Part shown: one piece after another, positions 1 through 7,832 of the stretch
How the letters are laid out: the number at the start of each line of letters is the position of its first letter
Position numbering within the stretch: the first letter of the stretch is position 1
Assembly (NCBI RefSeq): GCF_003265355.1
Contig: NZ_QFRW01000327.1
Coordinates: 1 to 55,745, forward strand
Reading direction: 5' to 3'
DNA: 55,745 bases
Source of the DNA: Glycomyces dulcitolivorans
Lineage (GTDB): Bacteria > Actinomycetota > Actinomycetes > Mycobacteriales > Micromonosporaceae
Translations under genes and position numbers: made by a program
Notes under the pieces: generated by a model
Database searches by the model: none
What the model was told of the DNA's origin: nothing
The model's input: the letters and a program-made list of their open reading frames with translations, nothing else

Positions 1-38
1 GCCCTGTCCCTGACCGCAGGTCACTCATGGTTTGTGGA

Positions 39-103
39 GCGGTCTTGAAAACCGGCGTGGGCGTCAAAACCCACCGTGGGTTCGAATCCCACCTTCTCCG
101 CCA
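39..103 (+). tRNA. tRNA-Ser(TGA), 3' part only; 5' half not recognisable
   Basis: The anticodon arm (39-55, loop 44-50 with TGA at 46-48), a long class II variable arm (GTGGG paired with CCCAC), a perfect T arm (76-92) and an acceptor 3' strand CTTCTCC with discriminator G and encoded CCA (93-103) are all present. The matching 5' acceptor strand (GGAGAAG) and a D arm are absent from the bases upstream, and the top pair of the anticodon stem is G-G. This looks like a 3' tRNA fragment, as left at the distal att site of an integrated element, or a tRNA pseudogene. A functional tRNA is unlikely. Confidence 0.6.
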
Positions 104-148
104 CCGCCCGCCCGCGCGAGGTCATGACAGCGCTCTGGGCAAAGTAAA

Positions 149-179
149 GGACTCAGCACCCCGGCACGGTGCTGAGTCC
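149..179 (+). terminator. Stem-loop after the tRNA-Ser fragment
   Basis: A perfect 12-bp inverted repeat (GGACTCAGCACC at 149-160, complement at 168-179) encloses a 7-nt loop. There is no U-run after it. It lies directly before the mshD promoter, so it could end transcription from the tRNA or act in the mshD leader region. Confidence 0.5.
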
Positions 180-184
180 AGGAA

Positions 185-190
185 TAGAGT
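185..190 (+). promoter_or_regulatory. Leaderless -10 hexamer of mshD
   Basis: TAGAGT sits exactly 6 nt before the ATG at 197, and there is no Shine-Dalgarno sequence. This fits a leaderless transcript and favours the 197 start over the internal ATG at 248. Confidence 0.45.
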
Positions 191-196
191 AACCCC

Positions 197-1153
197 ATGG
201 CGCAACATGCTTCACTTCCGGGTCGGGATATTCACAGAATCGTTACCATGGCCCGCCGCTGCGAGGAGGCGGACGGCATCGCCCCCTTCAACGAGCAGAC
301 CACCCTCGGCCTGTCGAAGCACCCCGACAAGCACCGCAGGCATTTCGTTGTGCCGCTGAACGACTCGGTCATCGCGTACGCCGGCGCCGAGCTCGTCGGG
401 GACGTCGCGGAAGCGGAGCTGGCGGTCGATCCGGGGCACCGGAACCGCGGGGTCGGCGACCGGCTGCTGACCTCCGTCCTGGACTGGGTCAAGCCCGGCG
501 CCGTCGCTCCCGGCGCCGCCGAGCTCCGGGTCTGGGCGCACGGCGACCTCGACGTCTCGAAGCGCTTCGCGGCCGCGCACGGGTTCGAGCGGGCGCGGGT
601 GCTGTTCCAGTTCTCGCGCGAGCTCGGGGGGTTCCCCTGGCCCGCAGCGTGGCCCGAGGGCGCGGGCAAGAACTGGCCGAAGGGCGAGGCCCCGGCCGCG
701 GTGCTCGCCGACGGCGTCCGCCTGCGGCCCTTCAGGTCCGGACGCGACGAGGCCGAGTGGCTGCGGGTGAACGCGGCCGCGTTCGCCGACCACCCCGAGC
801 AGGGACGCTGGACGGCCGCGGATCTGCGTGCGCGCCAAGAGGAGTCCTGGTTCGACCCGGACGGCCTCCTGATCGCCGAGGACGACGAGGGCATGCTCGG
901 CTTCCACTGGACCAAAGTGGAGGGCGGGATCGGAGAGGTCTACGTCCTCGGCGTCGACCCCCGGGCCCAGGGCACCGGCCTCGGCCGGACGCTGACGCTG
1001 GCGGGGCTCGCCCACCTTGCGGCGCATGGCATCCAGCAGGTGGACCTCTACGCGGACGAGTCGAACACGAAGGCCGTGGGCCTGTACCGGAAGCAGGGCT
1101 TCGAGGTGGTGCGCACCGACGTGCAGTGGGCGAAGCCGCTCACGCGCGGGTGA
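197..1153 (+). CDS. mshD: Mycothiol synthase MshD (two GNAT domains)
   Basis: This 318-aa protein is the acetyltransferase that finishes mycothiol synthesis by acetylating the cysteine amine of Cys-GlcN-Ins with acetyl-CoA. It has the usual MshD layout: a GNAT domain at about 20-140 containing a VDPGHRNRGVG-type acetyl-CoA loop, and a second GNAT domain at about 170-315 with VDPRAQGTGLGR as its pyrophosphate loop. The length matches the family (about 300-320 aa). The linker motif LRPFRSGRDEAEWLRVN and the NAAAFADHPEQGRW stretch are typical of MshD. The gene stands alone on this strand and its last 14 bases overlap the 3' end of the convergent NUDIX gene. Its presence marks the organism as a mycothiol-producing actinobacterium. 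Confidence 0.93.
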   Translation: MAQHASLPGRDIHRIVTMARRCEEADGIAPFNEQTTLGLSKHPDKHRRHFVVPLNDSVIAYAGAELVGDVAEAELAVDPGHRNRGVGDRLLTSVLDWVKPGAVAPGAAELRVWAHGDLDVSKRFAAAHGFERARVLFQFSRELGGFPWPAAWPEGAGKNWPKGEAPAAVLADGVRLRPFRSGRDEAEWLRVNAAAFADHPEQGRWTAADLRARQEESWFDPDGLLIAEDDEGMLGFHWTKVEGGIGEVYVLGVDPRAQGTGLGRTLTLAGLAHLAAHGIQQVDLYADESNTKAVGLYRKQGFEVVRTDVQWAKPLTRG

Positions 1154-1901
1154 GCGCCCCGGCCGGGTAGTCCTCTTCGCCGGGCAGGACCAGGCGGGCC
1201 TCGCCTTCACGGAGGCTCACGCGCGGCAGGATCGGCGACATCTCGCGCTGCTCGGCGGCGGCGAAGACCTCGCCGACGGTGGAGTAGCGCGACAGCTCGG
1301 CGAGCGTCGTGGCCTCGGGCATGGACATCTGGCCGCCGTACTGGCACACGGCCTGCTCGGGGCCGATCCAGGTGGCGTACTCGGGTTCGCGGACGCGGAT
1401 GCGCGGCTGGAAGCCCTCGGCGAGGGTCGACACGTAGATCCAGGTGTCGAAGCGGACCTGCTCGTACTCGGGCGTGACCCAGCGGGCCCACGCCCTTTGG
1501 AGGGCGACCATCGCGCCGGTCTCCTCCTCGACGGCCCGCACGCCGGTCATGGCGACGTCGGGGTCGTCGGGCTTGTGGCGCCCGCCCGGGAAGCCGTACA
1601 GGGACCCCCTGGGGCCGTGGGAGGACCGCTCGTAGCCCGAGTCCACGTCCAGGTGCGCCCAGCGCTCGCGCGCGCCCGGACCCGGCAGGTCGGCGCGGCC
1701 GATCGCGGGGAGGCCGAACGGCTCCTTGGCGGCGTGCCGCAGCAGGAACACGCGCAGCGGGGCCTCGCGCAGGAGGACGACGACGGCGGCGCGCTCGGGT
1801 TCGGCCGGAGCGCCCTGCTCCTTGAGTCGGTCGAGGGCGCGGGCCGCCGACGCCGAGTCGACCGCCCTGAAGTCCCACTTCCCGAAGCGCTGGATGGACA
1901 T
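1140..1901 (-). CDS. NUDIX-domain hydrolase, degenerate Nudix box
   Basis: This 253-aa protein has a NUDIX fold around residues 110-170, preceded by about 90 residues resembling the N-terminus of NUDT19/RP2p-like NUDIX proteins (AAVVVLLREAPLRVFLLRH). The Nudix box is GFPGGRHKP followed by VRAVEEETG: the terminal EE-TG part is kept, but the first glutamate of the RExxEE motif is alanine and the GX5E glutamate is aspartate. Metal binding may therefore be altered and the substrate cannot be predicted; a CoA-ester or dinucleotide hydrolase is possible. I chose the ATG at 1901 because a TAGCGT hexamer lies 7 nt upstream. It is convergent with mshD, with a short 3' overlap. Confidence 0.75.
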   Translation of the reverse strand: MSIQRFGKWDFRAVDSASAARALDRLKEQGAPAEPERAAVVVLLREAPLRVFLLRHAAKEPFGLPAIGRADLPGPGARERWAHLDVDSGYERSSHGPRGSLYGFPGGRHKPDDPDVAMTGVRAVEEETGAMVALQRAWARWVTPEYEQVRFDTWIYVSTLAEGFQPRIRVREPEYATWIGPEQAVCQYGGQMSMPEATTLAELSRYSTVGEVFAAAEQREMSPILPRVSLREGEARLVLPGEEDYPAGALTRA

Positions 1902-1908
1902 GGAAGTC

Positions 1909-1914
1909 ACGCTA
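1909..1914 (-). promoter_or_regulatory. Leaderless -10 hexamer of the NUDIX gene
   Basis: TAGCGT on the minus strand ends 7 nt before the ATG at 1901, and no ribosome-binding site is visible. Confidence 0.4.
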
Positions 1915-1957
1915 GCCCAATCGGGGCCATTGCCGGTGCGCAACGGCGGAAACGGAG

Positions 1958-1984
1958 GCGGCCCGGCCGCCAGGGCCGGGCCGC
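1958..1984 (-). terminator. GC-rich hairpin after the phosphate transporter gene
   Basis: A perfect 10-bp stem (GCGGCCCGGC at 1958-1967 with its complement at 1975-1984) and a 7-nt loop lie 13 bases past the transporter stop codon. There is no U-tract, which is common for actinobacterial terminators. Confidence 0.6.
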
Positions 1985-1996
1985 GTCCTCGTCGCG

Positions 1997-3022
1997 TTAT
2001 CCGAGGAACTGGATGGGCAGGTAGAACAGGGCGCCCACCAGGGCCGCGATCGGGAACGTGATGATCCAGGCGATGACGATCGACCGGGCCACGCCCCAGC
2101 GGACCGCGCGCTTGCCGCCGGTCGAGCCGACGCCCATGATCGCGGAGGTGATGGTGTGCGTGGTCGAGATCGGCGCGCCGAGCAGGAACGTGTTCGCGTA
2201 CAGCACGGAGCTGGCGACGGTCTCGGCCGCGAAGCCCTGGGGCGGGCCGAGGTCGATGATCTTGCGGCCCATCGTCTTGATGATGCGCCAGCCGCCCGCG
2301 TAGGTGCCGGCGGCCATGACGGCGGCGGCGACCCAGTAGACCCACTGCGGGATGTGCGTGGCGTTGTCCTGGATGCCGCCGGTGTAGAGGGCGAGGACGA
2401 TGACGCCGATGATCTTGGCGGCGTCCTGCATGCCGTGGCCGAGGGCCATCGCGGCGGCCGAGACGGTCTGCGCGTGGCGGAAGCCGCGGTTGAGCTTGTC
2501 GGGGCGCCCGCGCCGGAAGGCCCAGTAGACGGCGATCATGAACAGGAAGCCGAGCACGAAGCCGACGACCGGGGAGACCAGCGTGGGCAGCACGATCTTG
2601 TCGACGATGCCGTGCCACAGGACCCAGATGTTCGCGTCGTCGGCGAGGAGCCAGCCGCCGGCCATGGTCGCGCCGACGATGCCGCCGAACAGCGAGTGCG
2701 AGGACGAGGTGGGCAGCCCGAAGTACCAGGTGATGAAGTTCCAGGTGATGGCGCCGAGCAGGCCCGACATGACGATGAGGAGGCCCTCGATGCCGGTGGG
2801 CAGGACCACGATGCCCTCGGCGACGGTCTTGGCGACCTTCGCGCCCAGGTGCGCGCCGACGAAGTTGCCGACCGCGGCCATCGCCAGCGCGACCCGGGGC
2901 TTGAGCGCCCGGGTCGAGATGGACGTGGCGATGGCGTTCGCGGAGTCGTGGAAGCCGTTGGTGTAGCCGAACAGGAGCGCCGCGGCGATGCAGAGGAATA
3001 CCGCGATGGTGACGCTGTCCAC
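1997..3022 (-). CDS. pit: PiT-family low-affinity inorganic phosphate transporter
   Basis: This 341-aa integral membrane protein of the PHO4/PiT family takes up phosphate, usually as a metal-phosphate complex, driven by the ion gradient. The first half carries the family signature GFHDSANAIAT (about residue 20) and the second half the matching GHGMQDAAKIIG, which reflects the internal duplication of PiT proteins. About ten hydrophobic segments are visible, and the length is typical of short bacterial PiT proteins. The GTG start at 3022 is two bases after the stop of the DUF47 gene (TGAGCGTG), so the pair is translationally coupled and shares the upstream promoter with its candidate PHO box. 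DUF47-PiT pairs are common in bacteria. Confidence 0.92.
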   Translation of the reverse strand: MDSVTIAVFLCIAAALLFGYTNGFHDSANAIATSISTRALKPRVALAMAAVGNFVGAHLGAKVAKTVAEGIVVLPTGIEGLLIVMSGLLGAITWNFITWYFGLPTSSSHSLFGGIVGATMAGGWLLADDANIWVLWHGIVDKIVLPTLVSPVVGFVLGFLFMIAVYWAFRRGRPDKLNRGFRHAQTVSAAAMALGHGMQDAAKIIGVIVLALYTGGIQDNATHIPQWVYWVAAAVMAAGTYAGGWRIIKTMGRKIIDLGPPQGFAAETVASSVLYANTFLLGAPISTTHTITSAIMGVGSTGGKRAVRWGVARSIVIAWIITFPIAALVGALFYLPIQFLG

Positions 3023-3024
3023 GC

Positions 3025-3654
3025 TCAGGATTCCTTGACGTAGACGGACTCGACGACGTTGGAGACCGACTCGAACGAGTCGCAGGCGGCTTCGAGCTCG
3101 TCGCCGACCTCTTTGAGCTTCATGACCGTCAGGGCCTCGTACTCGCCGGAGTAGAGGCGGACCAGGAGCATGCGGTACGCGCGGTCGCCGTCGTTCTCCA
3201 GGCGGTTGCACTCGACCCAGAACTCCTGCATGGACGAGTTGAGGCCCTTGAGCTTGGGCATGAACTCGACGAGGAGGTCGGCCTGCTGGCCGAGGACGGT
3301 GATCTGCTCGATCATCTCGCGAGGCAGGGCCGGGAGGTCGGAGAGGCCGTAGAGGTAGACGAGGTTCGCGGCGGCCTCGATGTGGTCGAGGATGTCGTCG
3401 AGCTTCCCGGCCAGGTGGTACATGTCCGTGCGGTCCATGGGGGTCACGAACGTGGAGTTGACCTTGTTGAACAGGCGGTGGGTCAGCTGGTCGTTGTCGT
3501 GCTCGACGTCGACGAGGCGCTCGGAGATCTTCTGGAAGTCGGGCGCGTCGTCGCCCAGCTCGGACAGGATCCCGACGCCGCGGCGGATGTTGTCCGCAGC
3601 ATCGTTGAAGAAGGCGTAGAACGCGTCGTCCTGAGGCTTCAGCGAGAACCGCAC
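3025..3654 (-). CDS. DUF47 (PhoU-like) accessory protein of the PiT transporter
   Basis: This 209-aa, mostly helical, charged protein belongs to the DUF47/PhoU-like family (MRFSLKPQDDAFYAFFNDAA near the start, then long amphipathic helices with HLAGKLDDILDHIEAAANL). Family members sit beside PiT genes and are thought to modulate the transporter in the cytoplasm. The GTG start at 3654 follows an AGGGGTG ribosome-binding site. It is the first gene of a two-gene operon. Confidence 0.88.
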   Translation of the reverse strand: MRFSLKPQDDAFYAFFNDAADNIRRGVGILSELGDDAPDFQKISERLVDVEHDNDQLTHRLFNKVNSTFVTPMDRTDMYHLAGKLDDILDHIEAAANLVYLYGLSDLPALPREMIEQITVLGQQADLLVEFMPKLKGLNSSMQEFWVECNRLENDGDRAYRMLLVRLYSGEYEALTVMKLKEVGDELEAACDSFESVSNVVESVYVKES

Positions 3655-3993
3655 CGGGCACCCCTGCTTTCGGTCGCTTTGACTGTCCTCACTGTACCGA
3701 TCGGGCCAGGGGACGGCTGGAAATCGTCACGCCGAAGTTAACATCCAGGTGAACGCGAGACAAGATCGTGAAGGCGCCTGTGTGAGACTCCACGAAACCG
3801 CTCCAAGCTGGGGTTATGCAAAGGTTTCATTCGAATTCATCTAGTGTTCATCTTCGATGTATTCGGCGCTCCCGAAGCGGACACCGTCTCCCGTTCCGGG
3901 CACGTTGAAGCGGGTTCCCCGAAGCGCATGGAATATGCGGGCGCACGCGCGCACTCCGAATTCCGAGCGGACTCCGAGGTTCGCCGCGCCGGT
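3655..3993. other. 339-base intergenic region between dinG and the DUF47-pit operon
   Basis: It holds the DUF47-pit control region: a TACAGT -10-like hexamer on the minus strand (3691-3696) and a candidate PHO box (3737-3754). The remaining 3755-3993 is less GC-rich in parts (about 3780-3870) and lies after the dinG stop. I see no convincing gene or strong terminator hairpin there. Confidence 0.6.
3737..3754 (-). promoter_or_regulatory. Candidate PHO box (PhoP/RegX3 site) of the DUF47-pit operon
   Basis: Read on the minus strand, this is GTTCACC followed after five bases by GTTAAC, resembling the GTTCACC direct repeats bound by actinobacterial PhoP/RegX3. The unit spacing is 12 rather than the usual 11 bases and the second unit has a mismatch. 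It lies about 85 bases before the DUF47 start, next to a phosphate transporter, which supports the call. Confidence 0.45.
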
Positions 3994-5931
3994 TCAGGCG
4001 CTGTCGGCGAGCCTTCCGAGCGCGCCGGCGACCGAGTCGGACTTCGTCGTGTACCAGAACGGCGGCAGCGAGTCCCGCATGAACTTCCCGTACGAGCGGT
4101 TCGTCTGGAGCCGCGAGTCGAGGATCGCGACGACGCCGCGGTCGTCGGTGCGGCGGATGAGCCGCCCGGCGCCCTGCGCGAGCCGGATCGCCGCGGCCGG
4201 GACCGAGACCTCCGCGAAGCCCGAGCGGCCCGCCGCGTCGGCGGCCTCCGACCGGGCGGCCGTCAGCGGCTCGGTCGGGCGCGGGAACGGGATGCGGTCG
4301 ACGACGACGAGGCGGCAGGTCATGCCCGGCACGTCCACCCCTTGCCAGAGGCTCATCACCCCGAGGAGGCACGTCGAGTCCTCCTCCTTGAACCGCTTGA
4401 CCAGGGACCCGAGGGTCTCCTCGCCCTGGAGCAGGATCGAGTAGTCGGTCTGGGCGCGCAGGAGTTCGGCGGCTTCGGCGGCGGCCTTCTTGGAGGAGAA
4501 CAGGCCGAGGGTCGCGCCGCGGCTGGCCTCGACCAGGCGCAGCAGCTCCTTCCCGGCCTCGGCCGAGAGCCCCGACGCGGTCGGGCGCGGCAGCGCGGCC
4601 GCGACGTAGAGGATGCCCTGCTTGGCGTAGTCGAACGGGGAGCCGACGTCGAGGGAGGTCCAGCCGTGCCCGTCCCCGGGCAGGCCGATGTTGCGGGCGA
4701 CGGTGTCGAACTTCCCGCCGAGCGTCAGGGTCGCGGACGCGGCGATGACGGTGCGGTCCTCGTAGAGCATCGCCGACAGGAGCCCGCCGACCGACAGCGG
4801 CGCGGCGACGAGCACGGGCCCGTTGGGCTCGGCCCAGATGACGTCGTCCCCGGCGGGGCCGATGCACCGGCCCGCGGTCTCGATCGCCTCGACCAGGCCG
4901 GCCTTGAGCTGCTGGGCGCTCAGCTGCTTCTTCGTCTCGGCGTCGAGGGCGCTCAGGTGGGTCGTGGCCTTGACGCACGAGGCGTTGACGAGGTTGAGCG
5001 CCTCGGTGAGCGGCGCGGGCAGGTCGCCGGAGAAGCGCCGCTCCCCCGCCATGTTCAGGGCGTTCTCCAGCGAGTCGGCGGCCTCGCGGATCTGGTCGGC
5101 CACATCGGTGTCGATGAGGCGGCGCCCGCGCTGGGCGAGCCAGCGCAGCCGGGCCGGGTGGAGCTCGGCGCGGGCGGCGTTGGTGACGCGGTCGACCAGT
5201 TCGTGGGCCTCGTCGACGATGAGGACCTGGTGCTCGGGGAGGACCGAGCGCTCGTTCATCATGTCGATCGACAGGAGCGCGTGGTTGGTGACGACGATGT
5301 CGGCCTCGTGGGCGCGGGCGCGCGCGAGCTCGGCGAAGCAGTCGGGGCCCTGCGCGCAGTCCTTCGCGCCGGGGCATTCGCTGGAGGTGGTCGAGCCCTG
5401 CTTCCAGGCGCGGTCGCTCACGCCGGGGTCGAGGTCGTCCCTGTCGCCGGTGTCGGTGTCGTTGGCCCAGTCGTAGAGGCGCTGGACCTGCTTGGCGAAG
5501 GACGCCTGCTGCCCGGCCCATTTGAGCTGCTCGGTGCCTTCGATCGCGCCGTCGTCCTCTTCCTCGTCGCCGGCGATCTTGCGCTTGCAGAGGTAGTTGT
5601 GGCGTCCTTTGAGGAGCGCGAAGGAGGGTTTGCGGCCGAGGACGGGCGCGACGGCCTCGACCAGGCGCGGCAGGTCGACGGCGACGAGCTGGTGCTGGAG
5701 GGCGAGGGTCGCGGTGGAGACGACGACGGTCTTGCCGGTGGCGAGTGCCGCGCACAGGTACGCGAGGGACTTGCCGGTGCCGGTGCCGGCCTGGACGAGC
5801 AGGTGCTTCCCGGAGTCGACGGCGGTGGCGACGGCCGCGCACATCTCGCGCTGCCCGTCGCGGGTGGCGCCGCCGGGGGTGGCCGCGACTGCGGCGTCGA
5901 GGATCTTCAGGGCTTCGGTGTCGGCGCTCAT
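3994..5931 (-). CDS. dinG: DinG-family ATP-dependent DNA helicase (XPD-like, Fe-S)
   Basis: This 645-aa superfamily 2 helicase carries Walker A AGTGTGKS near residue 45, a DEAH box (VDEAHELVDRV) near 235, a SATLTLGG motif, and the C-terminal QGAGRLIR motif VI. Four cysteines are placed as in the DinG/XPD iron-sulphur domain: one in NYLCKRK and three in ECPGAKDCAQGPDC. It probably unwinds forked DNA, R-loops or G-quadruplexes during repair. The ATG overlaps the stop of the AI-2E gene (ATGA), so the two are co-transcribed. An AGGAGG lies only one base before the ATG, so it is a poor ribosome-binding site at that spacing and translation probably depends on coupling. Confidence 0.9.
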   Translation of the reverse strand: MSADTEALKILDAAVAATPGGATRDGQREMCAAVATAVDSGKHLLVQAGTGTGKSLAYLCAALATGKTVVVSTATLALQHQLVAVDLPRLVEAVAPVLGRKPSFALLKGRHNYLCKRKIAGDEEEDDGAIEGTEQLKWAGQQASFAKQVQRLYDWANDTDTGDRDDLDPGVSDRAWKQGSTTSSECPGAKDCAQGPDCFAELARARAHEADIVVTNHALLSIDMMNERSVLPEHQVLIVDEAHELVDRVTNAARAELHPARLRWLAQRGRRLIDTDVADQIREAADSLENALNMAGERRFSGDLPAPLTEALNLVNASCVKATTHLSALDAETKKQLSAQQLKAGLVEAIETAGRCIGPAGDDVIWAEPNGPVLVAAPLSVGGLLSAMLYEDRTVIAASATLTLGGKFDTVARNIGLPGDGHGWTSLDVGSPFDYAKQGILYVAAALPRPTASGLSAEAGKELLRLVEASRGATLGLFSSKKAAAEAAELLRAQTDYSILLQGEETLGSLVKRFKEEDSTCLLGVMSLWQGVDVPGMTCRLVVVDRIPFPRPTEPLTAARSEAADAAGRSGFAEVSVPAAAIRLAQGAGRLIRRTDDRGVVAILDSRLQTNRSYGKFMRDSLPPFWYTTKSDSVAGALGRLADSA

Positions 5932-7289
5932 GCCTCCTGGGCCGCCTGACGCCCGCCGTCGATCGGGTCGCCGTCGGCGTGGGCGGCCGCTATGGTCGCC
6001 TCGCCGTCGCCGAGGCCCCTCGCCTGGGCTTCGCGGCGGGCCTCCTTGAAGCGGTTGAGGGCGCGGACGGTGCCGTTGACGATCGCCAGGAGCGGGACGG
6101 CGACGAGCGCGCCGATGATGCCCCACACGAAGCCGCCCGCGGTGACCGCGAGGACGATCGCGAGGGGGTGGAGCTTGACGGCGCGGCTCATGAGGAACGG
6201 CTGGAGCAGGTTCGATTCGAGCTGCTGCACGGCCAGGACGATGCCGAGGACGATGAGCGCGTTGACGAGTCCGTTCTCGGTGCCGACGAGCGCGACGACG
6301 ACGGCGACTGCGCCCGAGATGGTCGCCCCGATGATCGGGATGAACGCGCCGAGGAAGACGAGGGTGGTCAGCGGCAGCCACAGCGGGATGTTCAGCAGCC
6401 ACAGGCCGAGGCCGATGAAGATCGCGTCGACGGCGGCGACGACCACGATGGTGCGCATGTACTGGACGAGCGTCGACCAGCCGGCGCCGCCGGCGTAGCG
6501 CATCGACTCGGTGGCGGGGCGCGGGAGCCAGCCGGTGAGGAAGGTCCAGATGCGGCGGCCGTCGCGGATGAAGAAGTAGGTGGTGAACAGGACCAGGAAC
6601 AGGCCGGTGACGAAGTTCCCGAGGCCGGAGGCGGTCGAGCCGGCGAGGGAGAGGCCGGTCTGGACGATCGTCTCCTGGTTGACCTGGTACCAGTCGGTGA
6701 TCTGGTTCTGGATGTCGGCGAGGACTTCGGCCACCTGGGCGCCGTCGAGGCCCCACGGGCCGGCTTCGAGCCAGTCCTGGGCGTCGCGCAGGCCGGTGAC
6801 GATCGAGGAGTAGAAGTCGGGGACGCCCTCGATGAACTGCTGGATGACGAACGTGATGATCGCGCCGACCGCGGCGAGGCCGGCGATGAGCACGACGATC
6901 GACGCGAGGGACTTGTTCCAGCGGTGGCGGATCAGCCAGGCCGCGAGGGGCTGGAGCATCGCGGCGAGCAGGAACGAGATGACGACCGGGATGACGACCA
7001 TGGTGACGCGGCTGAGCAGGTACAGGACCACGGCCAAGAGCGTCCCGATGATGAGCAGCCGCCACGACCACGCGGCGCCGACGACCAGCCCGGTCGGGAC
7101 GTAGCGGCGCTCGGGGTGCTCCGGGTCGACCGGCGTGGGGTCCTCGGGCGGCAGGTCGCCGCCGCCGGCGTCCTCGGGAGCCGGCTCGTCCTCCCCGCGC
7201 CCGGCCAGAGCCCGCTCGGCGACCGGGTTGACCCGCATCCCGACCCAGAGTTGGCGGGCCCGGGCGGTCGTACGGCGGAATCGGCTCAC
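5928..7289 (-). CDS. AI-2E family transporter (TqsA/PerM-like)
   Basis: This 453-aa membrane protein has a hydrophilic, acidic N-terminus of about 80 residues and then about eight hydrophobic segments arranged as in the AI-2E exporter/PerM family. Family marks are PLAAWLIRHRWNKSLAS early, FTTYFFIRDGRRIW in the middle, LVFLGAFIPIIGA, and LLQPFLMSRAVKLHPLAI near the end. Characterised members export autoinducer-2 or act in cation/proton exchange; the substrate here is unknown. The GTG start at 7289 is preceded by GGGAGAG at good spacing. Its stop overlaps the dinG start. The upstream 204-base gap is a divergent promoter region shared with the GroES-like gene. Confidence 0.87.
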   Translation of the reverse strand: MSRFRRTTARARQLWVGMRVNPVAERALAGRGEDEPAPEDAGGGDLPPEDPTPVDPEHPERRYVPTGLVVGAAWSWRLLIIGTLLAVVLYLLSRVTMVVIPVVISFLLAAMLQPLAAWLIRHRWNKSLASIVVLIAGLAAVGAIITFVIQQFIEGVPDFYSSIVTGLRDAQDWLEAGPWGLDGAQVAEVLADIQNQITDWYQVNQETIVQTGLSLAGSTASGLGNFVTGLFLVLFTTYFFIRDGRRIWTFLTGWLPRPATESMRYAGGAGWSTLVQYMRTIVVVAAVDAIFIGLGLWLLNIPLWLPLTTLVFLGAFIPIIGATISGAVAVVVALVGTENGLVNALIVLGIVLAVQQLESNLLQPFLMSRAVKLHPLAIVLAVTAGGFVWGIIGALVAVPLLAIVNGTVRALNRFKEARREAQARGLGDGEATIAAAHADGDPIDGGRQAAQEA

Positions 7290-7479
7290 GGTCTCTCCCA
7301 AAGACGCGGGTGCAACGTCACCACGTACCGTACCGGTTCGGTGCGACCATCCCCATCCAGCCAGCACCACCGAGACGGGGCCCGCAGGCGCCACCGCCCC
7401 AAGTTGTCGCACCCCGCAGGCACCCTTGAGCCGGGGGCCCGGCGCGCGACACGCCAGCCCCCGGGGGCCGGACCGAGGG

Positions 7480-7485
7480 TAGGGT
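7480..7485 (+). promoter_or_regulatory. Leaderless -10 hexamer of the GroES-like gene
   Basis: TAGGGT lies 8 nt before the GTG at 7494. No CIRCE element (TTAGCACTC-N9-GAGTGCTAA) is present upstream, unlike canonical groES operons. Confidence 0.4.
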
Positions 7486-7493
7486 GGGGCGCT

Positions 7494-7832
7494 GTGACCG
7501 AAACTCCGTTGGACTCGACGACCGGCCTGCCCGTGCGCCTGCTGCACGACCGCCTCCTCGTGCGCGAGGACGCCGACTCCGAGCGCCGCTCGGCCGCCGG
7601 GATCGTCATCCCCGCGACCGCCCAGATGGGCCGGCGCCTCCACTGGGCCGCGGCCGTCGGCGTCGGGCCGCTCGTGCGCTCGGTCGAGAACGGCGACCGC
7701 GTCCTCTTCGACCCCGAGGACAAGGCCGAGGTCGAGATCCAGGGCAGCACCTACATCCTCCTGCGCGAGCGCGACATCCACGCCGTCGCCGCCAAACGCG
7801 TCGACAACGACGGCACGGGGCTCTACCTCTGA
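7494..7832 (+). CDS. GroES-like chaperonin (Cpn10 fold), non-canonical copy
   Basis: This 112-aa protein has a Cpn10 core: VRLLHDRLLVREDADSERRSAAGIVIP, a GVGPLVRSVENGDRVLF turn and a final ILLRERDIHAVA strand. The mobile-loop region (TAQMGRRLH) is unlike that of typical GroES, and no groEL follows. It may therefore be a diverged co-chaperone or an unrelated user of the fold. It overlaps tyrA by one base (TGATG), so it heads an operon with an aromatic amino-acid gene. Confidence 0.8.
   Translation: MTETPLDSTTGLPVRLLHDRLLVREDADSERRSAAGIVIPATAQMGRRLHWAAAVGVGPLVRSVENGDRVLFDPEDKAEVEIQGSTYILLRERDIHAVAAKRVDNDGTGLYL

Noticed and set aside
36-103. A functional D-armless tRNA-Ser
   Set aside because: Only four acceptor pairs could form (GGAG/CTCC) and bacteria do not use D-armless tRNAs; a fragment is more likely.
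1997-7071. Very long open frames opposite or offset to dinG, AI-2E, pit and NUDIX genes
   Set aside because: They are Arg/Pro/His-rich products of GC-rich codons read in the wrong frame or strand, without domains; the genes called here carry recognisable motifs and fill the same DNA.
7290-7493. CIRCE element upstream of the GroES-like gene
   Set aside because: No TTAGCACTC-N9-GAGTGCTAA-like sequence is present in the gap.
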